Source: JAQUCI01 sp034932685 (GTDB lineage Bacteria; Bacillota_I; Bacilli_A; Erysipelotrichales; Erysipelotrichaceae). Taken from it: DNA of 61,967 bases. Positions 1 to 8,065 of the stretch are shown piece after piece. Under the pieces are notes generated by a model. It saw only the letters and a program-made list of their open reading frames with translations, had not been told where the DNA came from and searched no databases. A program made the position numbers and the translations under genes. The stretch is taken from contig JAYFOM010000002.1 of assembly GCA_034932685.1 (NCBI GenBank), positions 1 to 61,967 of the forward strand, in the 5' to 3' direction. Each line of letters begins with the position of its first letter. Position 1 is the first letter of the stretch.

Positions 1-143
1 GTTCTAATAATCTTATGATAGTATTGTTTTGGGACATAGGTTGATTATCCTTTCATGGTCTTAACTAACTCCATTTTATCGGATATTCATTCTTATGTCC
101 TTTTATATTTTAGACATCACCCCAACAATTATTCTAGAACCGT
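1..143. other. Non-coding left edge, downstream of fhs
   Basis: I see no coding sequence in this AT-rich stretch, which lies 3' of the fhs stop codon. On the minus strand a weak ATGTC...GACAT inverted repeat (about 95-115) could act as a poor terminator, but there is no clean stem with a T run. Confidence 0.4.
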
Positions 144-1808
144 TTAAAATAACCCGTAAGTATTACCTTTTTCATCAACACCCATTAATAACGCTGCTGG
201 TTTTTTAGGCAACCCTGGCATTGTCATGACACTTCCGGTTAGAACAACAATAAATCCAGCTCCAGCTGATATCCTGAGTTCTTTTACTGTAATTTCAAAA
301 TTACTAGGACGTCCAACAATTTTTGCATTGTCAGTAAGAGAATTAGGCGTTTTAGCCATACAGATAGGTAATTTATCCCAATTGTTTGTCTTAAACGCTT
401 CTAATTGCTCTTGGGCCTCTTTGTTGAACACAACTCCTCTTGCGCCATATGCTTTTACGGCAATATTATTTATCTTATTTTCAATTGTGTCTTCTATATC
501 ATAGAGATAATTTAACTCACTGTCTTTCTCACATAACCTTACAACCTCTTGTGCTAAGTCAATCACTCCTTTACCACCTTTAGCCCATCCATTATTTATC
601 ACAAAAGGATATTCGTTTGTAGAACACCAATCTTTTAAGACCTTAATTTCTTTGTTTGTATCAGCTGTAAACTCATTTAATGATATTACAAATGGGAGAT
701 TAAATGTTTCGATTGTTTCAATGTGTTTTTTTAGATTATCTAAACCAATACTCACTGCTTCACAGTTTTCTTCATTTATAGCATCCATTGATACACCACC
801 ATGAACTTTCAAGGCTCTTATCGTAGCCACTATAACGACTGCATTTGGCTTGATATCATTTAAACGACACTTAATATCGATGAATTTCTCAGCACCAAGA
901 TCAGCTCCAAAACCAGCTTCTGTCACAACATAGTCTGCTAATTTTAATGCCATCTTTGTGGCGATAATCGAATTACACCCATGAGCTATATTCGCAAATG
1001 GCCCACCATGTATCAACACTGGATTATTCTCTAAGGTTTGCACTAAGTTAGGTTTAATAGCATCCTTCATAACCATTGTTAAAGCGCCACTAATTGATAG
1101 ATCCTCCACAGTAATTGGGATATTATCGTTATTATAAGCTACTACTATTTTCTTAACTCTTTTTTCAAAATCCGCTAATGAAGATGACAAACACAAAACC
1201 GCCATAATTTCTGATGCTACTGTGATGTTAAATCCATCTTTTCGCTCTGTTTTATCTTTTTCATTTTGGCCAACCGTTATCGATCTTAATGCCCGATCAT
1301 TCATGTCCATGCATCGTTTCCAGACAATTTTTTCCGGATTAATATTTAGTTCATTACCTTGAAAGATGTGGTTATCAATAATAGCACTGATTAAGTTATT
1401 AACTGTTGTTACTGCGTGCATATCTCCTGTAAAATGCAAGTTGATATCTTCCATTGGTACAACTTGAGCAAAACCACCACCAGTAGCACCACCTTTAATA
1501 CCAAAAACTGGTCCTAGAGATGGTTCTCTTAAAGCTCCTATTACACTTTTGTTTATCTGTGCCAAACCATCTACCAATCCAACAGTAGTTGTTGATTTAC
1601 CCTCACCCGCTTTTGTTGGGGTTATCGCTGTTACTAAGATCAGTTTCCCATTTGCTTGGGTATTTAACTCATTAAAGATGCTTAGATTGATTTTTGCTTT
1701 GTTATTGCCATAGTATTCTAGGTATTCTTTTTTTATTTTTGCTCTTTTTGCGATCACATCAATAGTCTCTAAATGGGCAGCTTGTGCTATCTCGATATCC
1801 GATCTCAT
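144..1808 (-). CDS. fhs: Formate--tetrahydrofolate ligase
   Basis: This cytosolic enzyme joins formate to tetrahydrofolate with ATP, giving 10-formyl-THF for purine and initiator fMet-tRNA synthesis. The 554-residue product has the usual family length. The phosphate-binding loop TPTKAGEGKST sits at about residues 63-73, and the Gly-rich GGATGGGFAQV stretch typical of Fhs is present. The ATG start at 1808 has AAGGAG six bases upstream. The gene follows recR by ten bases, so it is probably the last gene of the dnaX-recR-fhs unit. It is full length with no visible damage. The identification is firm from whole-protein recognition. Confidence 0.96.
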   Translation of the reverse strand: MRSDIEIAQAAHLETIDVIAKRAKIKKEYLEYYGNNKAKINLSIFNELNTQANGKLILVTAITPTKAGEGKSTTTVGLVDGLAQINKSVIGALREPSLGPVFGIKGGATGGGFAQVVPMEDINLHFTGDMHAVTTVNNLISAIIDNHIFQGNELNINPEKIVWKRCMDMNDRALRSITVGQNEKDKTERKDGFNITVASEIMAVLCLSSSLADFEKRVKKIVVAYNNDNIPITVEDLSISGALTMVMKDAIKPNLVQTLENNPVLIHGGPFANIAHGCNSIIATKMALKLADYVVTEAGFGADLGAEKFIDIKCRLNDIKPNAVVIVATIRALKVHGGVSMDAINEENCEAVSIGLDNLKKHIETIETFNLPFVISLNEFTADTNKEIKVLKDWCSTNEYPFVINNGWAKGGKGVIDLAQEVVRLCEKDSELNYLYDIEDTIENKINNIAVKAYGARGVVFNKEAQEQLEAFKTNNWDKLPICMAKTPNSLTDNAKIVGRPSNFEITVKELRISAGAGFIVVLTGSVMTMPGLPKKPAALLMGVDEKGNTYGLF

Positions 1809-1818
1809 CTTATCTCCT

Positions 1819-2412
1819 TTATTTAATCTTTTGTCGGCCTTCCATAGCTTTCGCTAATGTAAGTTCGTCCGCATAATCTAAATGTCCACCCATTGGCAAG
1901 CCATGGGCAATTCTTGTAACATTGACATCTTTTTCAAAAAGCAGTTTTGCGATATACATTGCTGTAGTTTCCCCCTCTAATGTGGGGTTAGTCGCAATGA
2001 TCACTTCTTTAGTTGTTTCATTTACTCTTTTTAATAACGATGCAATATTTAGATCCGAAGGTAATATTCCTTTGGATGTTGCTATTGCACCATGTAAAAC
2101 ATGAAATACGCCACGATAATCTTGTACACGCTGAATTGCAATTATGTCTTTTGGATGTTGAACAACACAAATCAAATTATGGTCTCTTGTTTTGTCCTGA
2201 CAGATCAAACACTCATCATCCTCAGCTAAATTACCACACGTTTGACATTTATGGATTGATGAGTGTGCACTAATTAAAGCAGACACAAACGCTTGATTTT
2301 CTTCTTCAGTAAAATCTAGCACAGTAAAAGCATACCTCTCTGCTGTTTTAGCACCAACACCCGGCAATAAACGGAAACTATCTATCAATTTTTGTAATGA
2401 TTTGGGATACAT
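1819..2412 (-). CDS. recR: Recombination mediator protein RecR
   Basis: RecR works with RecO and RecF to load RecA on gapped DNA. The N-terminal helix-hairpin-helix (LLPGVGAKTAER, residues 15-26) is followed by a four-Cys zinc finger (Cys56, 59, 68, 71) and a Toprim domain starting at about residue 78. I place the start at the ATG at 2412 (MYPKSLQKL), the conserved family start, giving 197 residues; a longer reading frame to 2448 would lie inside dnaX. The gene begins four bases after the dnaX stop, so it is translationally linked to dnaX. The small ebfC/yaaK gene that sits between dnaX and recR in Bacillus is missing here. Confidence 0.95.
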   Translation of the reverse strand: MYPKSLQKLIDSFRLLPGVGAKTAERYAFTVLDFTEEENQAFVSALISAHSSIHKCQTCGNLAEDDECLICQDKTRDHNLICVVQHPKDIIAIQRVQDYRGVFHVLHGAIATSKGILPSDLNIASLLKRVNETTKEVIIATNPTLEGETTAMYIAKLLFEKDVNVTRIAHGLPMGGHLDYADELTLAKAMEGRQKIK

Positions 2413-2416
2413 TGTC

Positions 2417-4066
2417 TTAATCAACAATATCAAACATGCCATCACCAAATAGTGCTGTCATTTTATCGTTGATATCATCACTTTCTTTTATTTCAATTGT
2501 GATCTCTTCATGCTTTTTAATGAGAGGTGGTGGCAATGTATTATTTGCCTGTCTTTCTTTAAATAATATCACTAGCTCACTAAACACTTCATCTGTTATC
2601 GCTGTAACATCAATTGTTTCATTAAAAATCAATTTCAACAATTCCTTCATAGCATCGTCTTCATTTTCCTTGTTGATAAGTTGTGCTTCTACACCAAGCT
2701 TTGTAGCAACCAAGATAAAGCCATCTCCCTTTGCTTTGACTGAGCAGTTTTTCAGTTTTGAAACATATCTAGCAAAACGAACATCATTTTCAAAATCAAT
2801 TATACTATTCCACTGTTGTTCAATCATCAATCGCTTCTTCTTGTCAGCACTTGTAAGAAGTTGAAGTAGCACTTCGTAATCGACTGTCTCTTTCTTGCTT
2901 CTTTTTGTTGATTTGTTTTTTTCTTCTTTAGTAATATCTTCTTGATTAGAACTCTTTACGGTTGTGTTTTGAGCAACAGATTCCACAGTTTCATTAACGG
3001 TCATCATTTTTAAAAGCGCCACCTCAAAGTACGAGTTAATATCTGAAGCAAAACGATACTTTTCTGCAGTATCAATCAATACATCAATTAGTGTTAATAA
3101 TTGCTTAGCACTTTTCTGCTCAAGTATCATTTCCGCTTTATCCACTTCAATTCGCGATAATAAACTTGAATCATGGTTGGTATACTCAAAAACAACACAT
3201 TCTTTCAATATTTCAATCAAATCATTAGTAAGGCGTTTGATATCCATACCATTATCTATAATGCGACCAGTTAATTCTAATAATTCTTGTGTACGTTTTT
3301 GAATAACATTATCGATTAACTGGAACTTTTCTGTTGGTGTTGTTATTCCATATATCTCATTAACATGGGTTATTTTAAGATCATTTTGTGCATAAGCGAT
3401 CACCTGATCTAAAATGCTCAACGCATCACGAACACCGCCTTCTGCTAAATCACTGATCAATGGAATAACATCTTTTTCATATTTAATATCTTCAGCTTCC
3501 AATACTTCTTTTAGACGATGAATAATATCAGGTATACTAACTCTACCAAAATCAAAACGTTGACATCTTGATATGATGGTAGGAATAACTTTTTGAGCTT
3601 CAGTGGTTGCTAGTATAAATATTATGTGTGGTGGCGGTTCTTCCAATGTTTTTAATAACGCGTTAAAGGCACCAGCAGTTAGCATATGAACTTCATCTAC
3701 AATGTATACTTTGTATTTACTATGTAGAGGAGCATATTTAACTCGCTCTATCAAATTACGTATTTCATCAACACCATTGTTGCTAGCTGCATCAATTTCA
3801 ACTATATCAGGATGTGTTCCTTCTTGAATCATCTTACAGCTTTCGCATTCATTACAAGGTGCATTTTCCATTTTGCAGTTTACTGCTTTAGCTAAGAGTT
3901 TCGCTACTGTCGTCTTACCCGTTCCCCGCGGACCACAAAAAAGATATGCATGAGCAATCTTCTTCTGTTCAACTGCGTTTTTTAAAGTAGTAACGATGTA
4001 TTTTTGCCCTACCACTTCCTCAAAACTGTTGGGTCGATAAGTACGATATAACGCTTTATATGCCAT
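2417..4066 (-). CDS. dnaX: DNA polymerase III subunit gamma/tau
   Basis: This is the clamp-loader ATPase subunit. Walker A GPRGTGKT lies at residues 45-52, a four-Cys zinc module at Cys64, 71, 74 and 77, the DEVHML Walker B near 125, and the SRC sensor 1 arginine finger motif (IISRCQRFDFG) near 165-175. The C-terminal half is Lys/Thr-rich and then carries a tau-like domain, so the 549-residue product is a tau form. I see no slippery-run frameshift that would clearly make a shorter gamma. A TGGTATAAT extended -10 about 30 bases upstream suggests its own promoter in addition to readthrough from tadA. The RBS is GGAGAG before the ATG at 4066. Confidence 0.96.
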   Translation of the reverse strand: MAYKALYRTYRPNSFEEVVGQKYIVTTLKNAVEQKKIAHAYLFCGPRGTGKTTVAKLLAKAVNCKMENAPCNECESCKMIQEGTHPDIVEIDAASNNGVDEIRNLIERVKYAPLHSKYKVYIVDEVHMLTAGAFNALLKTLEEPPPHIIFILATTEAQKVIPTIISRCQRFDFGRVSIPDIIHRLKEVLEAEDIKYEKDVIPLISDLAEGGVRDALSILDQVIAYAQNDLKITHVNEIYGITTPTEKFQLIDNVIQKRTQELLELTGRIIDNGMDIKRLTNDLIEILKECVVFEYTNHDSSLLSRIEVDKAEMILEQKSAKQLLTLIDVLIDTAEKYRFASDINSYFEVALLKMMTVNETVESVAQNTTVKSSNQEDITKEEKNKSTKRSKKETVDYEVLLQLLTSADKKKRLMIEQQWNSIIDFENDVRFARYVSKLKNCSVKAKGDGFILVATKLGVEAQLINKENEDDAMKELLKLIFNETIDVTAITDEVFSELVILFKERQANNTLPPPLIKKHEEITIEIKESDDINDKMTALFGDGMFDIVD

Positions 4067-4107
4067 TATGTGCTCTCCTAACTTCGCTTCTTAATTATAC
4101 CAAATTT

Positions 4108-4575
4108 CTACCTTGATTTATTCTTATTCCGCATATTTTTAAAAAAGTCTGACAAGATATTTGAACACTCTTCTTCCATTACATTCATAACAACTTTTGG
4201 ATAGTGATTGTAGCCTTTTATTTCATACATTTTCTGGCAACTTACAACACTTCCTCCTTTTGGATCTAATGCTCCAAAGACAACTTTATTAATTCTAGCC
4301 TGAATTAAAGCACCAGCACACATTGGACATGGTTCAAGCGTCACATACATATCACACTGATCAAGGCGCCAATCTTTTATTTTCTTACTTGCTTTTTCAA
4401 TTGCTAATATTTCAGCGTGATGTGTTGCTTGTTTTGCGCTTGTTTTTAGATTATGAGCTCGAGCAATTATTTTATCATTAAAAACAATGACAGCACCAAC
4501 CGGTACTTCACCCTTGTCGTAAGCTTTCTCAGCTTCTTTAAGTGCTGCTTCCATGTATTTAATATCTTTATCCAT
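4108..4575 (-). CDS. tadA: tRNA(Arg) adenosine-34 deaminase TadA
   Basis: TadA deaminates A34 to inosine in the anticodon of tRNA-Arg(ACG). Zinc-site motifs are present: HAE at residues 53-55 (His ligand and catalytic Glu) and PCPMC with Cys83 and Cys86. The start is set at MDKDIKYMEAAL (ATG at 4575) because GGAG precedes it by five bases; a longer frame would run into the SRP RNA gene. At 155 residues it matches the usual family length. The SRP RNA gene ends only about 16 bases upstream, so the two are probably expressed together or share leader sequence. Order serS-ffs-tadA-dnaX-recR resembles Bacillus, though there the SRP gene lies after tadA. Confidence 0.93.
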   Translation of the reverse strand: MDKDIKYMEAALKEAEKAYDKGEVPVGAVIVFNDKIIARAHNLKTSAKQATHHAEILAIEKASKKIKDWRLDQCDMYVTLEPCPMCAGALIQARINKVVFGALDPKGGSVVSCQKMYEIKGYNHYPKVVMNVMEEECSNILSDFFKNMRNKNKSR

Positions 4576-4591
4576 ATTTACTCCAAAACAA

Positions 4592-4669
4592 AAGGTACAC
4601 ACAAGCAGGGATTTTTAAGGCTGCTTCCTTCCGGTCCTGACCTGGTTCAAATATGCTTGTTGTACCTTA
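4592..4669 (-). ncRNA. ffs: Signal recognition particle RNA (short 4.5S type)
   Basis: The minus strand carries the SRP domain IV hallmark: CCAGGTCAGG then ACCGGAAGGAAGCAGCC, the GGAA tetraloop and asymmetric loop that bind Ffh. The ends AAGGTACA and TGTACCTT pair, closing a hairpin of about 78 nucleotides. This is the short 4.5S form, not the long 6S-like Alu-bearing form of Bacillus. A promoter lies just upstream (4673-4701). The 3' end runs into ACCTTTTGTTTT, a weak T-rich stop, directly before the tadA RBS. Confidence 0.93.
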
Positions 4670-4672
4670 ATT

Positions 4673-4701
4673 ATTATATCTTATTTTAACTTCTTCATCA
4701 A
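4673..4701 (-). promoter_or_regulatory. SigA-type promoter of the SRP RNA gene
   Basis: On the minus strand, TTGATG (4696-4701) and TATAAT (4673-4678) are separated by exactly 17 bases. Transcription would start a few bases before the SRP RNA 5' end at 4669. Confidence 0.75.
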
Positions 4702-4713
4702 CCGTACATTTGA

Positions 4714-4729
4714 TGTTTCACGTGAAACA
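4714..4729. other. parS centromere site 1
   Basis: TGTTTCACGTGAAACA is a perfect 16-bp palindrome identical to the bacterial parS consensus that ParB binds. It sits in the gap between the serS stop codon and the SRP RNA promoter, about 12 kb from oriC. The window encodes both ParA and ParB (57603-59241), so a cognate reader is present. Confidence 0.95.
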
Positions 4730-4733
4730 TCGA

Positions 4734-6014
4734 TCATTTACCAAGTTTAGTTTTACCACCCATATAAGGTCTTAGTGCTAATGGTATGTTTACATTTCCA
4801 TCTTTATCCAAATGATTCTCAAGGAAACATATCAGCATTCGTGGTGGCGCAACTACTGTGTTGTTTAATGTATGAGCAAAATATTTACCCTCTGCTCCAT
4901 TAACTCTTATCTGTAAACGACGTGCTTGTGCTTCTCCTAAGTTAGAGCAACTACCAACCTCAAAATACTTTTGTTGTCGTGGTGACCACGCCTCAACATC
5001 AATACTCTTTACCTTCAAATCCGCTAAATCTCCCGAACAACATTCTAGTGTTCTTACTGGTATTTCTAAACTACAGAAAAAATCTACTGTGTTTTGATAT
5101 AGTTTATCAAACCACATTTTACTTTCTTCTGGTTTACAAACTACTATCATCTCTTGTTTCTCAAACTGATGAATACGATATACTCCACGTTCTTCAATAC
5201 CATGAGCTCCTACTTCTTTTCTAAAACAAGGAGAGTAGCTGGTTAAAGTGTGCGGAAGCTCTTCTTCAGTTAAAATGGTGTCAATGAATTTACCAATCAT
5301 CGAATGTTCACTTGTACCGATTAGGTACAAATCTTCACCTTCGATTTTATACATCATGTTTTCCATTTCCGTAAAACTCATTACACCAGTAACCACCTCT
5401 GCTCTGATCATAAACGGTGGGATATAATAAGTGAAACCGCGATCGATCATGAAATCGCGTGCATAACTTAAAATCGCTGAATGCAATCTTGCGATATCAC
5501 CTTTTAGATAGTAAAAACCATTACCACTTACTTTGCGAGCACTATCTAACTCAACGCCATTAAACGCTTCCATGATATCAACGTGATATGGAATATCAAA
5601 ATCAGGCTTTTTGGCTTCACCAAATCGCGCTACTTCAACATTTTCACTATCATCTTTTCCAAGCGGGACCGTATCATCGATGATGTTAGGGATTATCAAC
5701 ATTATATCTCTAATCTTTTCTTGCAATGTGTTTTCTTGTTGTTCAAGATTAAGAAGTTCATCAGCGATCGCTGCTACTTCTTGCTTTAATCTTTCTGCGC
5801 CTTCAATATCTTTTTGTTTCTTGAAGTTGCCTATCTCTTTACTTAAACTGTTACGTTTTGATCTTAAATCATCACCTTTAGTTTTGCTCATGCGAAATTG
5901 TTGGTCCAGTAAAACAACTTCATCAACCAACGGCAATTTTGCTTCTTGAAATTTCTTCTTAATGTTCTCTTTAACTATCTCTGGGTTTTTTCTAATTAAA
6001 TTTATATCTATCAT
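4734..6014 (-). CDS. serS: Serine--tRNA ligase
   Basis: SerRS charges tRNA-Ser (and tRNA-Sec). The N-terminal tRNA-binding coiled coil occupies about residues 1-105, followed by the class II catalytic domain with motif 2 (FRKEVGAHG...RIHQFEK, about 263-285) and motif 3 (LQIRVNG...HTLNNT, about 366-386). At 426 residues it is full length. The ATG at 6014 has GGAGGG five bases upstream. A T-box leader (6022-6240) precedes it, so expression should rise when tRNA-Ser is uncharged. Two perfect parS sites flank the coding region, one inside the leader and one after the stop. Confidence 0.97.
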   Translation of the reverse strand: MIDINLIRKNPEIVKENIKKKFQEAKLPLVDEVVLLDQQFRMSKTKGDDLRSKRNSLSKEIGNFKKQKDIEGAERLKQEVAAIADELLNLEQQENTLQEKIRDIMLIIPNIIDDTVPLGKDDSENVEVARFGEAKKPDFDIPYHVDIMEAFNGVELDSARKVSGNGFYYLKGDIARLHSAILSYARDFMIDRGFTYYIPPFMIRAEVVTGVMSFTEMENMMYKIEGEDLYLIGTSEHSMIGKFIDTILTEEELPHTLTSYSPCFRKEVGAHGIEERGVYRIHQFEKQEMIVVCKPEESKMWFDKLYQNTVDFFCSLEIPVRTLECCSGDLADLKVKSIDVEAWSPRQQKYFEVGSCSNLGEAQARRLQIRVNGAEGKYFAHTLNNTVVAPPRMLICFLENHLDKDGNVNIPLALRPYMGGKTKLGK

Positions 6015-6021
6015 ATTTCCC

Positions 6022-6240
6022 TCCAGGTAAATAAAAAGATATCATCCAAGGGACGATATCTTCGTGTTGCCACCCTAATTCTAATGTTTCACGTGAAACA
6101 TTTACTCATTAGACCGATAACGAGGTCAAACGGAATTCACTCTGAGGTAGATTTCGCTGATTGTTATATCGATTTCCACCTATCATCGACTCTCTTTAGA
6201 TAACAATATCAGTTACTTAGCCTCTTCATCGTTTATATCA
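6022..6240 (-). promoter_or_regulatory. T-box riboswitch leader of serS
   Basis: The minus strand reads AGGGTGGCAACACG at 6063-6076, the T-box sequence that pairs with the free tRNA acceptor end. It is followed by a terminator hairpin, arms 6037-6048 and 6051-6062 with a T run at 6033-6037. A long stem I is formed by CTGATATTGTTATC pairing with GATATAACAATCAG upstream. The gene below is serS, so the specifier should be a Ser codon; AGC just after stem I (CAGCGAAA) is a candidate but not proven. A perfect parS site (6085-6100) lies inside the leader between the stem region and the antiterminator. Confidence 0.9.
6085..6100. other. parS centromere site 2, inside the serS T-box leader
   Basis: A second perfect TGTTTCACGTGAAACA palindrome lies in the transcribed T-box leader, nine bases upstream of the T-box sequence. 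In RNA it would form an eight-base-pair self-complementary stem with no loop bases, so it may be accommodated as a linker helix. ParB loading here would sit on a transcribed riboswitch. Confidence 0.95.
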
Positions 6241-6243
6241 GTA

Positions 6244-6272
6244 ATTTAATCATTATTAAAATCGTTTGTCAA
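6244..6272 (-). promoter_or_regulatory. Promoter of the serS T-box transcript
   Basis: On the minus strand TTGACA (6267-6272) is followed after 17 bases by TTAAAT (6244-6249). The -35 is perfect and the -10 matches four of six. It lies just upstream of the T-box stem I region. Confidence 0.65.
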
Positions 6273-6305
6273 TCAGACATCAAGGATAGATGGCGTAAAA
6301 TAAGT

Positions 6306-6580
6306 GTAGAATAAGAAAATCGATATCTATCATATTTAAGTTTGCACAAACATAAAAGAGGTGTCGCTTGAAAGTTTCAATACATCACTTGGAAATAAGT
6401 CTTTTTAACATTAGAACTATTATATAATATCACAATCAAAAATTCGTTCTATTAATGAACCAAGTTTTCCACTGTTAATCACAACAATTTTTATTGAAAT
6501 GATTTATATAGTAAATTGCATTGTTCAGTAACTTTTATATTAGATCGTGGTACTAGATAAACTCAATCACTTTTTTTGTA
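6306..6580. repeat. Diverged direct repeat, copy A
   Basis: This non-coding block aligns, with gaps, to copy B at 8066-8310. Shared islands in the same order include AATAAGAAAA then CGATATCT, AGTTTG-ACAAA, ATCACAAT, CACTGTTAA, GAAATGATT and CTAGATA. Near its left end is an inverted repeat CGATATCT...AGGTGTCG (6320-6366) whose differences from copy B keep pairing through G-U pairs, with an inner GTTTG/CAAAC stem. Read on the minus strand the hairpin ends in ATTTTCTT, like a weak terminator. It lies between the secreted-protein gene stop (6723) and the serS promoter. Confidence 0.6.
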
Positions 6581-6722
6581 TAGATCAATGTTTTCTCACA
6601 CAAACAATCTAATCAATCGATTAATCTCTGCTATCCCAACGCTACTTTCTTCTCTATACATAATTAATAAATTGGTAATGAATTTCTAACACTATGCCGC
6701 CACCTTGTTCCATTCCGCTTAT
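6581..6722. other. Non-coding stretch downstream of secreted-protein gene
   Basis: Nothing coding is seen between repeat copy A and the stop of the secreted-protein gene. On the minus strand TTGAGT and TAATAT, 18 bases apart near 6540-6570, are a weak possible promoter leading into copy A. Confidence 0.3.
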
Positions 6723-7307
6723 TCATGCTGTCGCTCCACTCCAAGCCCATGGCCCCATATCTCCTAAAGTATAATTAACATAACCCCAACCCGTGTTCTG
6801 ACTAAAAGTATTAGATGTAGGGTATATAGTTGTAGTACATCCCCAAAACCCAGAGCTTACACCAGCTAAGCGATTGTTAAAATAGTACAAATCACTTGTG
6901 CCAACCCATCCTCCAGAGAAGTTAGCAACTCGAATTTGCTCGTTGCTAGTATAAAATGTGACCGACATTGTTGCAGTAGCACCGCTCTTTTGTTGTGTTG
7001 TTCCACCAGAAGCTTTCGAATTATCATTCTCAACTTGTACGAAAACTTCATAACCAACAGTAAATGCATTTACTCCCTTCTCTGAAGAAGTTGAAATCTC
7101 AGTAATAACATTAGTTATTATTACCGGAAACATTTCACCTGTAATAGAGTTTTTTGCAATCACAGATATAACTGTTTTTTTAGCAGTTTGTTCAGCTATA
7201 ATCCCCAATTCTTCTTGAGAGTATGAATCATCGTTTTCTGCTTTTATTGGAAGACAAACTCCACCTAAAAGCACTATTATTAGAATAAATGATAAGATCT
7301 TTCTCAC
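6723..7307 (-). CDS. Secreted protein of unknown function
   Basis: I do not recognise this 194-residue protein. It has a clear Sec signal peptide: MRKILSF then a hydrophobic core to about residue 20 and a PIKAE cleavage region. The mature part has a short Ser/Gly/Gln-rich stretch near residues 99-110, then a beta-rich, aromatic and Thr/Ser-rich C-terminal half ending in GDMGPWAWSGATA. One Cys pair is not evident. The start is GTG at 7307, with AGGAG eight bases upstream. A perfect hairpin (7327-7345) lies just before the RBS. It sits with a small membrane-protein gene in an island between gyrA and serS, bracketed by diverged repeats. Confidence 0.75.
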   Translation of the reverse strand: MRKILSFILIIVLLGGVCLPIKAENDDSYSQEELGIIAEQTAKKTVISVIAKNSITGEMFPVIITNVITEISTSSEKGVNAFTVGYEVFVQVENDNSKASGGTTQQKSGATATMSVTFYTSNEQIRVANFSGGWVGTSDLYYFNNRLAGVSSGFWGCTTTIYPTSNTFSQNTGWGYVNYTLGDMGPWAWSGATA

Positions 7308-7326
7308 GGATTATCTCCTTTCTGAT

Positions 7327-7345
7327 AGATGTTTCATAAACATCT
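7327..7345 (-). promoter_or_regulatory. Hairpin before the secreted-protein RBS
   Basis: AGATGTTT and AAACATCT form a perfect eight-base-pair stem with a three-base loop, about nine bases upstream of the GGAG of the gene starting at 7307. It lacks a T run. It may be an mRNA 5' stabilising stem or an operator. Confidence 0.4.
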
Positions 7346-7430
7346 GATCTTTTATAAATAATTCCGATTACACTATAATCACCATCAAGACATTGTTGTT
7401 TATAAACCTAGTATAATTGTTTGCCAAGTA

Positions 7431-7841
7431 TCAACTCTTTTTCTCGTCACGAATAGACAGAAAAAATAAAACAAAATAGATGGAGAATGTTGAAAGTGTT
7501 AGATAAAATGTTGTCAGAAAATCATATATAAATATTTGATAAAAATTTGGGAAAGTTAACATCAAAGGCATAGGTAAAAAAGAACAGATAACAAAGAAAG
7601 TTGATATGATTAATCCAATAAGTGTTGAGGATTTATTTAATAGATTTAAGTTTCTAAAAATGTATATAAACATAAAAATAGAAACAACAAACCAAGATAT
7701 AATAAAATAGAAGTTAATTGACGTAAATATTTTCTGTCCGTGTCTTATTTGATTCATTAATGAATAGTTAAATATTGGCAGCATAATTAGTTTAAAAGCA
7801 GGATAAACAGCAAGGATTAGTCTACCATACTGTTTTTTCAT
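7431..7841 (-). CDS. Small four-helix membrane protein of unknown function
   Basis: The product has 136 residues and is almost all hydrophobic, with four predicted membrane segments at about residues 7-27, 45-64, 74-96 and 104-127. It ends in a charged RDEKKS tail. I do not recognise a family. The start is the ATG at 7841 because AGGAGG lies six bases upstream; a frame extending to 7865 has no such support. It is the upstream partner of the secreted-protein gene, 123 bases away on the same strand, and lies downstream of repeat copy B. Together they look like a small acquired or lineage-specific module between two housekeeping operons. Confidence 0.7.
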   Translation of the reverse strand: MKKQYGRLILAVYPAFKLIMLPIFNYSLMNQIRHGQKIFTSINFYFIISWFVVSIFMFIYIFRNLNLLNKSSTLIGLIISTFFVICSFLPMPLMLTFPNFYQIFIYDFLTTFYLTLSTFSIYFVLFFLSIRDEKKS

Positions 7842-8065
7842 TGTTACCCTCCTTTTCAAAAGCACTTATAAAACCTCTTCACATCCTAAATCTACCAACC
7901 ATTTGTTACTATTCTAATCTCGGTTACCATTTTTATCATGTATTCTCGTTTTTGTTATCGTATTAACTATTTTATTTTATTTATATTGTCGTTATTACTG
8001 TTAATATAACTTATATTTAGTCTTTTCGCAAATTAGCAATTATCTGATATTGAATAATATAAGTC
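7842..8065. other. Non-coding, AT-rich gap
   Basis: I see no gene here. It would hold the promoter of the small membrane-protein gene on the minus strand, but I find no promoter of good quality. Confidence 0.4.
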
